Source: Segatella buccae ATCC 33574
GTDB lineage: Bacteria; Bacteroidota; Bacteroidia; Bacteroidales; Bacteroidaceae
NCBI RefSeq assembly: GCF_000184945.1
Contig: NZ_GL586311.1
Coordinates: 2,280,590 to 2,344,589 of the forward strand
Length of the DNA: 64,000 nt
Reading direction: 5' to 3'
How positions within the stretch are numbered: the stretch's first letter is position 1; each line of letters begins with the position of its first letter. Both the position numbers and the translations under genes were made by a program. The notes beneath the pieces are model-generated. The model had not been told where the DNA came from. It was given only the letters and a program-made list of their open reading frames with translations, and made no database searches. Below, piece by piece: positions 1-7,234 of this stretch.

Positions 1-144
1 AATACTTTTTAATCAAATCCACACGCAGGAGAGCAGGGTTTAATATTGCCAAAGTCCCCATCGGAACTTAGTCTTTCAAAAGTTCTTATCCATCTCAAAA
101 ACGTATATTGTCCTTTCAACACGCTTTGAGGGCTTTCCGGCAGG

Positions 145-564
145 CTAAAACCTTTTCCTTGACTTCATATAATCTTGAAGAATGATTGTGGCGCTGATTT
201 CATCAACCAATCCTTTGTTTTCCTGTCTCACCTTCTTCTTCACCCCTCCATCTATCATAGCCCGGTGGGCAATGACCGATGTAAAACGCTCATCGTAATA
301 CTCAATGGGAATTTCAGGATGCGCCTTGCACCAGCGGTTGTAGAAGTTCTCTACACGCACAAGATTTTCACTCGGCTGTCCATTCATCTGTGTAGGCCTG
401 CCTATGACGATACGCTCCACGCCCTCTTTCTTCACATAGGTCTCAAGGAAGCCGAAAAGCTCTACAGACGAAACAGTGGCCAACCCATTGGCAATAATCT
501 GCAATGGGTCGGTCACTGCCAATCCGGTTCGTTTCTTACCGTAGTCGATTGATACGATTCTCAT
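145..564 (-). CDS. ruvX: RuvX/YqgF family putative Holliday junction resolvase
   Basis: This 139-residue protein has the RNase H-like fold signature of the YqgF family. It shows an N-terminal IDYG with the first acidic residue at Asp7 followed by KRTGLA, a VIGRP strand near residues 53-57, a DERFTS motif near 91-96, and a C-terminal acidic VDEISA segment. Length and motif order match the family (usually about 140 residues). The family is known for pre-16S rRNA 5'-end processing and was proposed to resolve Holliday junctions. It follows the SPOR lipoprotein gene with no gap (its ATG starts at the base where that gene ends), so the two are probably cotranscribed leftward. The def gene that often follows ruvX in Bacteroidales is not visible in the remaining 144 bases. 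Confidence 0.93.
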   Translation of the reverse strand: MRIVSIDYGKKRTGLAVTDPLQIIANGLATVSSVELFGFLETYVKKEGVERIVIGRPTQMNGQPSENLVRVENFYNRWCKAHPEIPIEYYDERFTSVIAHRAMIDGGVKKKVRQENKGLVDEISATIILQDYMKSRKRF

Positions 565-1058
565 TACTTTTTGAACAACAGCCAGGCATCAGGATAATTT
601 CCTGCACGGAACTGGTTGCGGCTCTGTACAGCACTCGACTTATCGGCAAAGGTCGAGGCCACTACACGATACATGTTGCGGGCAGAATTGTAAGCGATCT
701 GTGCATCGTAGCCGGCATTCTTCAACGTATTCTGCAATCCCTCGGCATTAGCTTTCAAAGAGAAAGAACCTACCACCACGCTATAATTCTGCAGACCGGC
801 ACCGCTGACCACCGTTACATCTTCCGTGCGCACAGTGGCATTGTCGACATTATCAACCATAGTAGTCTGTGTGGCGGGAGTAGTTTCCAACGGAGTCACA
901 ACGGGCGTTTCTGTAGAGATAGGTCCTTGTGCAGCCGTCTGAGTCTCTTGGGCTTTGGCCTTCTCGTATGCTTTCTTATAAGCACTCTCACTTGACTTAC
1001 AGCTTGAAAAAGCCAGCGCTACGCATAATCCTGCGCACAATACCATATATTTCTTCAT
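564..1058 (-). CDS. SPOR-domain lipoprotein
   Basis: I start this gene at the ATG at 1058, giving 164 residues with a clean lipoprotein signal peptide (hydrophobic stretch ending in a lipobox-like FSSC). The longer ATG at 1097 adds 13 residues that spoil the signal peptide. After the lipid-attached Cys comes a low-complexity, Thr/Pro-rich linker. A C-terminal SPOR domain follows (roughly residues 93-164), beginning YSVVVGSF and ending in WLLFKK. SPOR domains bind denuded septal glycan, so an envelope or cell-division role is inferred. It is followed directly by ruvX. Confidence 0.85.
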   Translation of the reverse strand: MKKYMVLCAGLCVALAFSSCKSSESAYKKAYEKAKAQETQTAAQGPISTETPVVTPLETTPATQTTMVDNVDNATVRTEDVTVVSGAGLQNYSVVVGSFSLKANAEGLQNTLKNAGYDAQIAYNSARNMYRVVASTFADKSSAVQSRNQFRAGNYPDAWLLFKK

Positions 1059-1111
1059 AATGCGTAATAGGTTTATATTGTTAAACTTCAAATTCATAAA
1101 ATAATTCGTTG

Positions 1112-1119
1112 CGAAAGTA
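1112..1119 (-). promoter_or_regulatory. Putative -7 box for SPOR lipoprotein-ruvX
   Basis: The minus strand reads TACTTTCG, close to the Bacteroidetes -7 consensus TAnnTTTG. It lies about 55 bases upstream of the chosen start at 1058. No good -33 TTTG is visible, so this is weaker than the other promoters listed. Confidence 0.4.
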
Positions 1120-1235
1120 CAAAAATCTTATGAAACAGATAGAGAAAAGGCGCATAAAGTTTGTTAAATCAAGTTTATACAACACTTTTAACGAAAAATT
1201 AAGATTCAAACCGGCTGTATATCGGAACTTTTCCT

Positions 1236-1243
1236 TATATTTG
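1236..1243 (+). promoter_or_regulatory. -7 box upstream of the YtxH gene
   Basis: TATATTTG is a full match to the -7 consensus and lies 105 bases before the YtxH start. No -33 TTTG is seen at the expected distance. The 250-base gap here holds nothing else I recognise. Confidence 0.5.
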
Positions 1244-1348
1244 CCCTATAGTTTTCTGCAAAAGGAGACTTACCTCTCTACTTCTGCCGATTCGGCAAAA
1301 ATGGAAGGCTACAAATGAGAATGTTTAATTTTTAAAAGAAATTGCAAT

Positions 1349-1564
1349 ATGAAGACATTAGGTTACATTGGCGCATTCCTCGGCGGTGCTATCGCAGGAG
1401 CGGCTCTCGGTTTGGTATTTGCCCCGGAGAAGGGCGAGGACACACGCAACAAGATTTCTGACGCTATTGATGATTTCTGCAAAAGGCATGACATCAAGTT
1501 GTCTAAGAAAGATGTAGATGATCTCGTTGATGACATCAAGGACTCGGTGACGGAAACGGTATAA
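1349..1564 (+). CDS. YtxH domain-containing small membrane-anchored protein
   Basis: This 71-residue protein has one N-terminal transmembrane or glycine-zipper segment (residues about 5-25, rich in Gly and Ala). It is followed by the APEKGEDTR motif typical of YtxH proteins and a charged helical tail. YtxH proteins are small envelope or stress-associated proteins of unclear function. It is the first of three close genes, followed by a holin-type membrane protein 10 bases downstream. The trio looks like one transcription unit. Function beyond membrane association is not known. Confidence 0.85.
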   Translation: MKTLGYIGAFLGGAIAGAALGLVFAPEKGEDTRNKISDAIDDFCKRHDIKLSKKDVDDLVDDIKDSVTETV

Positions 1565-1574
1565 CGCATCCACT

Positions 1575-1925
1575 ATGTTTTCTAACGATAAAAACATAGA
1601 GACTATCGGGCAACTTGTAGAAGTGCTCAAACACTACATCGGGCTTCAGTCGGAATATATGAAGCTCGATGTAGTTGATAAGACCGTGCGCCTGCTCACC
1701 GTCACCACCATGACTCTCGTGCTCACGGGTTTACTCGCCTTGACACTTATCTATCTGTCATTCGCCGCCGCCTACGCGTTAGCCCCAATAGTCGGCAATG
1801 CTTGGGCCTTCTGCATCATTGCAGGTTTCTACCTGCTTGCATTGCTACTCACAGTGGCCTTCCGCCATAGTTGGATAGAGCGGCCGCTGGTAAAGTTTTT
1901 GGCCAGTCTGCTCATGCAAAAATAA
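1575..1925 (+). CDS. Phage holin family (DUF1469-like) membrane protein
   Basis: This 116-residue protein has an amphipathic N-terminus (residues 1-40) and two hydrophobic segments (about 43-65 and 76-98). It ends in a short basic, cytoplasmic-looking tail. This is the layout of the Phage_holin_3_6/DUF1469 family, chromosomal proteins that usually sit next to YtxH genes in Bacteroidetes and have no demonstrated lytic role. No phage genes are nearby, so holin function should not be assumed. It lies between the YtxH gene and a small hypothetical gene in the same direction. Confidence 0.82.
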   Translation: MFSNDKNIETIGQLVEVLKHYIGLQSEYMKLDVVDKTVRLLTVTTMTLVLTGLLALTLIYLSFAAAYALAPIVGNAWAFCIIAGFYLLALLLTVAFRHSWIERPLVKFLASLLMQK

Positions 1926-2035
1926 GCTGCTATGTCACAAGTGTTTTCCCCCAATAATTGGAAAATTGAAGTCTCGGCATGAAATATGGCCACTCACATA
2001 ATACAAGAAAGAATAAAGAATCATACATAACCGGC

Positions 2036-2296
2036 ATGATAGAAACACACGACTCGTCACCAATCGCCTACAAGTCATTGGCCGACATCAGGCTCCACAA
2101 AGAAATGGTGCGTAATGACATCATCAAAGACGACCAAAAGATTAAGGCACTTTGGAACGATTTGTTCCACAAATCTGCTATGCTCAATGCTTCGGCTACC
2201 CCTTCCAAGCGGCTTAACGGACTCATGACAACCGGAGCCGGCATTCTCGATGGTATCATATTGGGCTGGAAACTCTATCGTAAATTCAAGAAATAG
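2036..2296 (+). CDS. Small conserved-looking hypothetical protein, third gene of the YtxH/holin unit
   Basis: With the ATG at 2036 this encodes 86 residues. An ATG at 1979 would add 19 polar residues and is less likely. The sequence is mostly helical and charged. It ends with a Gly/Ile-rich stretch (GAGILDGIILGWKLYRKF) that could be a short membrane-associated helix with a basic end. I recognise no family. Its place directly after the YtxH and holin-type genes suggests a shared envelope role, which is inference only. Confidence 0.65.
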   Translation: MIETHDSSPIAYKSLADIRLHKEMVRNDIIKDDQKIKALWNDLFHKSAMLNASATPSKRLNGLMTTGAGILDGIILGWKLYRKFKK

Positions 2297-2502
2297 TTTT
2301 ATTCCTTATTCTATTCCTCTACTCTCTACACATTTTTCTGCCCACATCATTATTCCTGTACCTTCATGTTCAAGGGAGATCCAAGCCGCCGGCCGGAATC
2401 ACTTCGACCTGCCCTCCTTTTATGCCCGAACACTGACGAGGGGAAACATATAGGCATTAAAATACAAGCAGATATTTTATGAATTCACAAACTTAAGGAC
2501 AT

Positions 2503-2562
2503 AAAAAAGGAGTACCGCCGTACTCCAACCTTGTTAACCTTAAATCTAATACTATGAAAAAC
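2503..2562 (-). ncRNA. Small RNA candidate with its own promoter and terminator
   Basis: On the minus strand a promoter (2569-2599) is followed by about 35 unstructured bases. Then comes a hairpin with arms GGAGTAC and GTACTCC around a GGCG loop (2509-2526), and a run of six T. Transcription from the box would give an RNA of about 60 nt ending at the T-run. It resembles the small conserved Bacteroidales RNAs in layout, but I cannot confirm membership of a named family. The rest of the 441-base gap (2297-2737) holds nothing else I can support. Confidence 0.6.
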
Positions 2563-2568
2563 ACATTG

Positions 2569-2599
2569 CAAAGATAATCATTTCTATAATGCTTACAAT
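2569..2599 (-). promoter_or_regulatory. Promoter of the 2503-2562 small RNA
   Basis: The minus strand shows TATCTTTG (2569-2576) with ATTG (2596-2599) 19 bases upstream. This fits the Bacteroidetes housekeeping promoter layout of a -33 TTTG-like and a -7 TAnnTTTG element. Confidence 0.68.
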
Positions 2600-2737
2600 A
2601 GTTACAAGCAAAAAACGACCATATTACAACTATTTTTAATATCTATTGACTACTTTTCACCCCAAAAACAGCAACTTTGTGCAGGTGTAACGATTTTCAT
2701 GCCTGAAATGAAAAGTTCTCTCAATGGCCATGACTTG

Positions 2738-3511
2738 CTAAAATGTCAGCACTTGATTGTCATACCCAAACTCAAAGCCTGCCGGTAAGCGGCGATTGGC
2801 ATCTTCGTGAAAACCGATATAATGGGTAAGATGGGTGAACCATGTATGTTTAACCCCAATTTTCCGTGCCACCTTTATGGCATCATCCACCAGCTGATGG
2901 CTGTGATGGGGCTTTTCCCAACGAAGTGCATTGATTACCAAATATTCCACGCCTTCGAAGTAGGAGTATTCTTCATCAGCCATTGTCTTCATGTCAGTGA
3001 TGTAGGCAAACTTGCCGAAACGGTAGCCGAAGATGGGCATCTTGCCGTGCATGACGAGTATGGGCATGATATCCAACTCGCCAATTTTCAATGTGCTGTG
3101 AGCCTCAATGGTATGAAGACTTAACACGGGGGCCCCGGGATAAAGCATCATCGGGTCGGATGGAAAACAATAAGGCATCATGTAGTGTAAGCCGCGGTTC
3201 ACCTTCTCGTCGCAATAGACATCCACTCCATTGAAAGCATAGCAATAAGGCCGCAGGTCGTCAAGTCCGGCCACGTGGTCGTAATGGACATGCGTGAGCA
3301 ACACGCCGTCTATCTTCTTGAAAGACTGTCCAAGCAACTGCATCCGAATGTCCGGCCCGGCATCTATCAGTACACGTGTTCGCTCGGTCTCCACCAGTGC
3401 CGCAGCCCTCAGCCTATGGTCTTTAGGATTAGCCGACCGGCACACTTCACATTGGCATCCGAGTGCCGGCACGCCACCGGAAGTCCCCGTTCCCAACAGC
3501 GTCACTTTCAT
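2738..3511 (-). CDS. MBL-fold metallo-hydrolase (PhnP-like)
   Basis: This 257-residue protein carries the metallo-beta-lactamase metal motif H74-x-H76-x-D78-H79 (THVHYDH). It has an N-terminal GTGTSGGVP strand and an early Cys cluster (C19, C21, C24 in GCQCEVC), as in the PhnP-like branch. PhnP itself is a cyclic phosphate phosphodiesterase; the substrate here is unknown. The start overlaps the murB stop by the ATGA arrangement, so it is translationally coupled at the end of the DUF4348-murB operon. Cytoplasmic, no signal peptide. Confidence 0.85.
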   Translation of the reverse strand: MKVTLLGTGTSGGVPALGCQCEVCRSANPKDHRLRAAALVETERTRVLIDAGPDIRMQLLGQSFKKIDGVLLTHVHYDHVAGLDDLRPYCYAFNGVDVYCDEKVNRGLHYMMPYCFPSDPMMLYPGAPVLSLHTIEAHSTLKIGELDIMPILVMHGKMPIFGYRFGKFAYITDMKTMADEEYSYFEGVEYLVINALRWEKPHHSHQLVDDAIKVARKIGVKHTWFTHLTHYIGFHEDANRRLPAGFEFGYDNQVLTF

Positions 3512-4548
3512 CGGATATTCACCTCCGGATAAATTTCGATCCCGAAACGCGCCCTCACATCCCTACGAATGGTATTGCACAAATGCAGAATATCCTCTCC
3601 GCGGGCCCCTCCAAGGTTGACAAGCACCAGGGCCTGTTTGTCGTGGACTCCGGCCGGGCCGAGCCGCTTACCTTTCCAACCGCAGCGATCAATCATCCAA
3701 CCAGCCGGAATTTTATAGGCAGCAGGCATCCCTTCTCCCGCTTCTGTCACTTGATAATAAGGCATCTGCGGATACTCTGCCTGAAGCGCAAGGAACTTTT
3801 CTTCACTTACAATGGGGTTCATGAAAAAACTTCCGGCATTGCCCTGCACAGCAGGATCGGGCAGTTTAGCCTGTCGGATGTCGATAATCACATCACGTAA
3901 TTGCCGAGCCGTAGGCATATCTATATCAAGTTCTCCAAGCCGGGCACGAATATTGCCATAATCGAGTTTGGGCTCAAACCTTTTCGAAAAACGGTAGCTG
4001 ACGTGTGTCACAAGATATTTGTCACGCCATTCGTGCTTGAATTTACTCTGCCGATACCCATATTCGCATTCGTCATTGGTAAAATTCACCATCTTTCCGG
4101 TGGCGATCTCCACCGCTTCCACCTCCACGATGAAGTCTTTCACCTCCACTCCGTATGCTCCGATGTTCTGTACGGCGCTCGCTCCCACTTCTCCCGGGAT
4201 GAGCGAAAGGTTCTCTGCCCCATGATAGTCATGCTCCACACAATAGGCCACCACATCGTCGAAAGTGGTTCCAGCCCAGCATCTGAGCACCACAGAACAG
4301 TCGTCCTGCTCCACCTTTTCCACTTCAAAGCGTGGTTCGGGACTGACCACAGTCCCCCCATAGTCGCCCGTGAGCAGGAGATTGCTCCCCCCACCCAAAA
4401 TGAGCAGTGGGGTGTCGGCAGCAGTCAGCATCTCACCTACGAGCCGACGGGCCTCTTCTGACGAAGAAAACTCCACATACCTCCTACAACGAGCATCTAT
4501 GCCGAAGGTGTTGTGGGCAAGCAGATTATAATTCCGTATATCTTTCAC
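3508..4548 (-). CDS. murB: UDP-N-acetylmuramate dehydrogenase MurB
   Basis: MurB reduces UDP-GlcNAc-enolpyruvate to UDP-MurNAc with NADPH and FAD in peptidoglycan precursor synthesis. I use the GTG at 4548, two bases after the upstream gene's stop, giving 346 residues that start at the usual YNLLAHNTFGIDA segment. Upstream in-frame ATGs would read far into the preceding gene. The FAD-binding LILGGGSNLLL motif, the VGASAVQNIGAYGVE active-site region and the AGSFFMNPIVS motif (with the catalytic Ser region) are present. The C-terminus matches the long E. coli-like type. Cotranscribed with the DUF4348 gene and the MBL hydrolase. Confidence 0.95.
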   Translation of the reverse strand: MKDIRNYNLLAHNTFGIDARCRRYVEFSSSEEARRLVGEMLTAADTPLLILGGGSNLLLTGDYGGTVVSPEPRFEVEKVEQDDCSVVLRCWAGTTFDDVVAYCVEHDYHGAENLSLIPGEVGASAVQNIGAYGVEVKDFIVEVEAVEIATGKMVNFTNDECEYGYRQSKFKHEWRDKYLVTHVSYRFSKRFEPKLDYGNIRARLGELDIDMPTARQLRDVIIDIRQAKLPDPAVQGNAGSFFMNPIVSEEKFLALQAEYPQMPYYQVTEAGEGMPAAYKIPAGWMIDRCGWKGKRLGPAGVHDKQALVLVNLGGARGEDILHLCNTIRRDVRARFGIEIYPEVNIR

Positions 4549-4550
4549 GT

Positions 4551-5402
4551 CTATTGATTCAACTTGGTGAGCATCCACTTTCCACCCTGTTTGCGGAAAG
4601 TCAGTTCCAGTTCCAAACCATTGGCTATACCTCGCATGACAAATATCTTCTGGGTGCTCTCCGCATATTTCTGCCCATAAAGAATATTGTAAATCATGTT
4701 GCCGGGCAGTTGCGGAGCAAAAGCAGGCCATGTCTCGGGAGCTATTTCTCCCGTCATGGTACTGAAATCATCATCGGGGTCGGGGCCTGTGAACATCACA
4801 GGATTGTGAAGATGGCGATATTGGAAGGCCGTATCGGTAGCAAATTGTCGGTAGAACTTGAGGAACGAAGCGTTCAAATTCTGATACATCGGCTTATAGT
4901 TGATAGAGGTCATCATCCATTGCCCGTTGATGCGGTTGAAAAGATATTGTTTTACGGAGCCCGACTTGAGATACACTTTTTCAACGACCACATGGTCTAT
5001 TGTCGTATCTTTCACCAGCTCCATTTGCTTCGCGTTGTCAAAAATCAAGGTATAATAATCCTGCCGCATGAAGAAATGTTCCATGCTCCACTGCTTCTTC
5101 TCCAACTTTGCAGTTATTTTCCCGTCACGATAGACCGGCAGTGGAAAGTGGATGCGGTTGAATTGCAGTTTTCTATTGGCCGCAAAATTGAACACAAAGT
5201 CGTCAAACAGTTCGTCGGCAGCCTTGGGCATGGGTGTTTCGGCGATGAGTTCATCGCTCGAATCTCTGGCCACCATGTCGGCCCCCAGCGTGTCGACTGC
5301 TACCGAATCGGTTGCTGGTTTCTTGTCTGAACACCCGGAAGTGGAGAAGCCTACCATCATGAGCAACGACGATAAAACCACTATCAATGACAGTTTTCTC
5401 AT
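4551..5402 (-). CDS. DUF4348-type lipoprotein
   Basis: From the ATG at 5402 the protein has 283 residues with a lipoprotein signal (hydrophobic stretch ending STSGC). The upstream ATG at 5429 would lie at or before the transcript start predicted from the -7 box at 5432-5439, so 5402 is preferred. After an Ala/Asp-rich linker the body has a DELFDDFVFNFAANRKLQFNRIHFPL-like opening typical of DUF4348 proteins of Bacteroidetes. Function is unknown; an outer-membrane or periplasmic location follows from the signal. It is the first gene of the murB operon. Confidence 0.78.
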   Translation of the reverse strand: MRKLSLIVVLSSLLMMVGFSTSGCSDKKPATDSVAVDTLGADMVARDSSDELIAETPMPKAADELFDDFVFNFAANRKLQFNRIHFPLPVYRDGKITAKLEKKQWSMEHFFMRQDYYTLIFDNAKQMELVKDTTIDHVVVEKVYLKSGSVKQYLFNRINGQWMMTSINYKPMYQNLNASFLKFYRQFATDTAFQYRHLHNPVMFTGPDPDDDFSTMTGEIAPETWPAFAPQLPGNMIYNILYGQKYAESTQKIFVMRGIANGLELELTFRKQGGKWMLTKLNQ

Positions 5403-5431
5403 AAACCTTTTATATAGTCGAAATTTCATGG

Positions 5432-5439
5432 CAAAAGTA
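5432..5439 (-). promoter_or_regulatory. -7 box for the DUF4348-murB operon
   Basis: The minus strand reads TACTTTTG, an exact TAnnTTTG. It is 30 bases upstream of the start at 5402 and decides against the start at 5429. It is divergent from the pheS promoter 42 bases away. Confidence 0.6.
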
Positions 5440-5481
5440 CAACTTTATTTCGAGATATTTCGTCTTTTCCTTGAAAAATGT

Positions 5482-5489
5482 TATCTTTG
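5482..5489 (+). promoter_or_regulatory. -7 box for pheS
   Basis: TATCTTTG matches the -7 consensus exactly. It overlaps one arm of a perfect 7-base inverted repeat (CTTTGCA at 5485-5491, TGCAAAG at 5499-5505). The predicted leader before the pheS ATG is about 70 bases. Confidence 0.68.
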
Positions 5490-5507
5490 CAGACAAATTG
5501 CAAAGCA

Positions 5508-5542
5508 GGGAAAACGACAGCTCTCCGGTGCCCGTTTTTCCC
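5508..5542 (+). promoter_or_regulatory. Possible leader hairpin upstream of pheS
   Basis: In the predicted pheS leader, GGGAAAACG (5508-5516) can pair with CGTTTTTCCC (5533-5542) with a single bulged T. The T-rich part lies inside the stem and no T-run follows, so this is not a classical terminator. A regulatory role is only a possibility. Confidence 0.3.
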
Positions 5543-5565
5543 ACTCAAACCACAATATTGGGATT

Positions 5566-6606
5566 ATGTTATTAGAAAAGATAGAAACCCTTCTAAAAGA
5601 GGTAAGCGGACTCACGGCTGCCAATGCCGAGGAGATTGAACAATTTCGCCTGAAATATCTTAGTAAGAAAGGTGAAATCAATGCCCTCATGGCCGATTTC
5701 CGCAATGTCGCCGCCGAAGAGAAAAAGACGGTCGGCATCAAGATCAACCAACTCAAGCAGACTGCCATCGCCCGCATCAACGAGCTGAGGGAGCAACTGG
5801 AAGAGGCCGAGGCCACTGGTGACGACATCGACCTCACGCGCACCTCCTACCCCATTCAGTTGGGCACGCGCCATCCACTTACCATTGTCACCAACGACAT
5901 CATCGACATTTTCTCGCGTATGGGCTTTGTGCTGGCCGATGGTCCGGAGATAGATGATGACAAACACGTGTTCACCATGCTCAACTTTGCGGCCGACCAT
6001 CCCGCCCGAGACATGCAGGACACATTCTTCATCGAGCAGAGCGATCCCAACGATGTGACCAAAAACATCCTCCTGCGTTCGCACACCAGCGATGATCAGG
6101 CTCACTACATGGAATGTCATCATCCCCCATTCCGCATTCTTTGTCCAGGACGCGTATATCGTAATGAGGCCATCAGTGCCCGCGCACATTGCTTCTTCCA
6201 TCAAGTGGAAGGACTGTATGTAGACAAGAACGTGAGTTTCACCGACTTGAAACAAGTGCTCCTCACCTTTGCCCGCGAGATGTTCGGCCCCGACACCAAG
6301 ATACGCCTACGCCCGAGTTACTTCCCCTTCACCGAGCCCAGTGCCGAGATGGACATCTCCTGCCACATCTGCGGAGGCGAGGGATGCGGATTCTGTAAAC
6401 ACACGGGATGGGTGGAAATCCTAGGTTGCGGCATGGTAGACCCCAATGTGCTCGAAGCCTGTGGCATAGATTCCAGTGTCTACACTGGTTATGCGTTTGG
6501 CATGGGTGTTGAGCGTATCACCAACTTGAAATATCGTGTGAGCGATCTGCGTATGTTCTCTGAGAACGACACACAATTCCTCCGCGAGTTCGAATCGGCT
6601 CGCTGA
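5566..6606 (+). CDS. pheS: Phenylalanine--tRNA ligase alpha subunit
   Basis: This class II synthetase subunit activates phenylalanine and charges tRNA-Phe together with PheT, which is not in the window. I start at the ATG at 5566 (346 residues), which gives the usual N-terminal coiled coil (residues about 1-90). Upstream in-frame sequence reads through the promoter. Motif 2 (RVYRNEAISARAHCFFHQVEGLYVD) and motif 3 (YAFGMGVERI) are intact, with the FTEPSAEMDIS segment between. The length is normal. A strong terminator follows at 6667-6706. Confidence 0.96.
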   Translation: MLLEKIETLLKEVSGLTAANAEEIEQFRLKYLSKKGEINALMADFRNVAAEEKKTVGIKINQLKQTAIARINELREQLEEAEATGDDIDLTRTSYPIQLGTRHPLTIVTNDIIDIFSRMGFVLADGPEIDDDKHVFTMLNFAADHPARDMQDTFFIEQSDPNDVTKNILLRSHTSDDQAHYMECHHPPFRILCPGRVYRNEAISARAHCFFHQVEGLYVDKNVSFTDLKQVLLTFAREMFGPDTKIRLRPSYFPFTEPSAEMDISCHICGGEGCGFCKHTGWVEILGCGMVDPNVLEACGIDSSVYTGYAFGMGVERITNLKYRVSDLRMFSENDTQFLREFESAR

Positions 6607-6666
6607 CCTCCGCGCAGCATGAAACGAACCGAAAGCGGAAAATAAAACATATTACCAAGCAAGATA

Positions 6667-6706
6667 AAAGGATGTGGCGTTTTAGCATGCCACATCCTTT
6701 TTTATT
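6667..6706 (+). terminator. Rho-independent terminator after pheS
   Basis: A perfect 12-base stem (AAAGGATGTGGC at 6667-6678 with GCCACATCCTTT at 6689-6700) has a 10-base loop and a run of T extending to 6703. Confidence 0.88.
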
Positions 6707-6868
6707 TGTAACACCGCTCCTCCGAACTTTCATCCTCATCTTTTAGACATATAGTGCAAAACATTAAAACACGAGAAAAAGGTTTACACGGACTGTTGTA
6801 GCATTTCTCTGCAAAGACAACATGACCGATTCCATTTGTCAAAAATAATCCTTTCCTCTCCTCGCAAG

Positions 6869-7010
6869 GCCCAAATGGTTTGGCGAAAGAGCCACACTTG
6901 CATCCTCGTTTGGGCCGAATGAGGAAGCGAAAGAGCCCGTTTTACAACGCCATTCGGGCCGGACGACCCCCAAAAGCAGAGGCAAAAAGCCCCCTTTAGG
7001 GGGTTGGGGG
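6869..7010 (+). repeat. Dispersed intergenic repeat, copy A
   Basis: This ~140-base stretch is clearly related to the reverse complement of 18845-18980. Shared blocks in the same order are GCCACACTTG, CTCGTTTGGGCCGA, a CGAAA plus GGGCT/AGCCC block, CGGGCCGG and CCCCCTTTAGGGGGT followed by GGGGG. Stops in the possible reading frames make it non-coding. It sits next to a tiny RNA unit, as copy B does. The gap 6607-7234 otherwise holds the pheS terminator, that RNA unit and the terminator of the transporter gene. Confidence 0.75.
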
Positions 7011-7031
7011 CTGTTGAGGACTTATAGAACC

Positions 7032-7062
7032 AAAAAAGAGGAGCACTTGCGTACTCCTCTTG
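7032..7062 (-). ncRNA. Tiny hairpin RNA unit, copy A
   Basis: On the minus strand a full promoter (7069-7100) is followed within a few bases by a hairpin and six T. The arms are GAGGAGUAC and GUGCUCCUC around a GCAA tetraloop (GNRA type). The predicted transcript is only about 30 nt. The same arrangement with compensatory stem changes occurs at 18811-18841. The transporter gene upstream has its own terminator at 7157-7193, so this hairpin is not needed for that gene. Confidence 0.6.
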
Positions 7063-7068
7063 CTAATG

Positions 7069-7100
7069 CAAAGTTAATGAGAAAATGGGGGAAATCCAAA
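7069..7100 (-). promoter_or_regulatory. Promoter of tiny RNA copy A
   Basis: The minus strand shows TTTG (7097-7100), a 20-base spacer and TAACTTTG (7069-7076): a complete Bacteroidetes promoter. The following TTTGCATTAGCAAG sequence is almost identical to that at copy B. Confidence 0.75.
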
Positions 7101-7156
7101 TCCGTCATAAACTTTATTTACAACAAAACACACACCCTACAGGACGAATACCACCG

Positions 7157-7193
7157 AAAAGGGAGATTCTTCGGCATGGAGAATCTCCCTTTT
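7157..7193 (-). terminator. Terminator of the SLC13-type transporter gene, symmetrical
   Basis: A perfect 13-base stem (AAAAGGGAGATTC with GAATCTCCCTTTT) has an 11-base loop. It carries T-runs in both directions, so it could act on either strand. It lies 42 bases past the stop of the leftward transporter gene. Confidence 0.82.
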
Positions 7194-7234
7194 ATGTGAT
7201 TCGTTACTACCGGCTTCATACCGGTTGGACAATG

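Noticed and set aside
1..61. Minus-strand ATG at 61 opening a frame that leaves the window (start MGTLAILNPALL)
   Set aside because: Only 20 codons are visible and no family is recognisable; there is no clear promoter. It could be a real gene start, but I cannot support it.
1109..1318. 69-codon plus-strand open frame before the YtxH gene
   Set aside because: It overlaps a promoter for the SPOR gene and the -7 box of the YtxH gene and has no protein-like features.
1575..1925. Prophage holin
   Set aside because: No phage genes nearby; the YtxH neighbour and sequence fit the chromosomal DUF1469 family.
2551..2577. Seven-codon leader peptide starting ATGAAAAAC on the plus strand
   Set aside because: The opposite strand carries a better explanation: a promoter and small RNA leader; there is no downstream plus-strand gene to regulate.
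7014..7199. Short plus-strand open frame in the pheS-transporter gap
   Set aside because: It runs through the tiny RNA hairpin, its promoter and the transporter terminator, which explain the sequence better.
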